26,337 nt of DNA from Brachionus plicatilis (lineage: Eukaryota; Rotifera; Eurotatoria; Ploima; Brachionidae): positions 145,578 through 171,914 of the forward strand of contig QEOQ01000455.1 in the NCBI GenBank assembly GCA_010279815.1, in the 5' to 3' direction. This document shows positions 25,688 to 26,337 of the stretch, piece after piece. Numbering within the stretch: the first letter of the stretch is position 1; every line of letters begins with the position of its first letter. A model generated the notes under the pieces. It searched no databases. It saw only the letters and a list, made by a program, of their open reading frames with translations, and was not told the origin of the DNA. A program made the position numbers and the translations under genes.

Positions 25688-26337
25688 TTACTTGTTGTTC
25701 TTGTAATTTTTTCTTTCCATTTGTTAAATGTTAAATCGAACTTATGTACCAATCAAGAAAATTTGGAAATATACTAAAATCTTTTCAATCTTTTTTTTGT
25801 TTTTATTTTAATTAAGTGAAAATAAAATAAATTTTTTGTAAAACGTTAACGCATCTTAAGTGTTACAATTTTCTATTTATTTTCAGGTAACTAACGTGAA
25901 AATAAACGTATTCTTTTATACTAAGCTTAATTAATAAATTAAAATATTTGAAAATTATAAAACTTTTTAGTATTTGTCTAAATTTAATAGAAAATATAAT
26001 TTTGAATTCTATTTAAGCAAAATATAGGTGAATTTTTGGTTAAAAAATTTGAAAAACAAAAAAAAGAAATTAAAAAACTGCTCTCATCGTTTTGTAAAGT
26101 ATTTCCTCTTGTTTCAGAATCTGAAATAAAAAAGTGGAAATGCTGTTTTGGAGGACTAATTTCGTTTTTAATTAAAAAATGACACTTTTTTGATGGTTTT
26201 TATCGTATTCAAACATGAACAAAGTACTGACTCTTGTGTTCCGGTAAAATAATCCAAATATTAAAAAAAATTAACATTTCTCTTATATGTTTATTTAAAA
26301 ACTATCAAATTTTTTTGTCTTATTTAATTTTTTTTTT
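25688..26337. other. AT-rich right margin
   Basis: No gene is assigned. Around 26110-26160 there is a short exon-like stretch bounded by TTTCAG on both strands (GTTTCAGAATCTGAAAT is palindromic), which could be the edge of a gene beyond the window, but neither reading is long enough to support. Confidence 0.35.

Noticed and set aside
26100..26170. Exon-like segment at the right margin
   Set aside because: Both strands offer a TTTCAG and 16-20 open codons because the site is palindromic; too short to choose or support.
1..26337. CRISPR array, rRNA or tRNA genes, bacterial operons
   Set aside because: No regularly spaced identical repeats with unique spacers, no rRNA-like blocks and no cloverleaf with a convincing B box were seen; the window is animal nuclear DNA.

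Overview
This is animal (metazoan) nuclear DNA, not bacterial. It shows spliceosomal introns with GT..AG ends, AATAAA-type signals after stop codons, animal-specific protein families (TMEM135, RPRD1, KGD4) and many decayed eukaryotic DNA transposons. Non-coding DNA is extremely A+T-rich, with long A and T runs, while the conserved exons are visibly richer in G+C. Small introns are 41-59 nt. The lineage cannot be fixed from the sequence; a small AT-rich invertebrate genome is most likely.

Layout. 1-4.4 kb: a long-TIR non-autonomous element, a 3'-terminal exon of an unknown gene, and a decayed pogo/Tigger transposon with a broken transposase. 4.4-10.3 kb (+): a mitochondrial-type malic enzyme in two exons separated by a 4.0-kb intron packed with miniature transposons, a 41-bp minisatellite and an unexplained antisense coding-like segment. 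10.3-12.0 kb (+): two compact genes, RPRD1 (RNA polymerase II CTD-binding protein) and KGD4/MRPS36 (2-oxoglutarate dehydrogenase adaptor, 41-nt intron). 12-15.9 kb: transposon-rich spacer with a possible solo LTR, a dead Tc1-type transposase, and a hAT-like MITE nested inside a larger long-TIR element, both with target-site duplications. 15.9-16.3 kb (-): a small beta-rich protein resembling the bacterial YbaY/YscW family. 16.5-23.4 kb (-): a TMEM135 gene that can be rebuilt exon by exon. Its last exon lies 5 kb from the rest, and it has two alternative, homologous N-terminal exons. 23.4-26.3 kb: AT-rich spacer with a 906-bp long-TIR element flanked by a 9-bp duplication.

The genes do not form an obvious pathway cluster. 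Malic enzyme and KGD4 both act in mitochondrial carbon metabolism, and TMEM135 acts at mitochondria and peroxisomes, but this may be coincidence. The most interesting observations are the duplicated alternative first coding exon of TMEM135, the two giant introns that each sit just before a final coding exon while other introns are minimal, a MITE whose empty site is preserved in a second repeat copy 7.7 kb away, and the YbaY-like protein.
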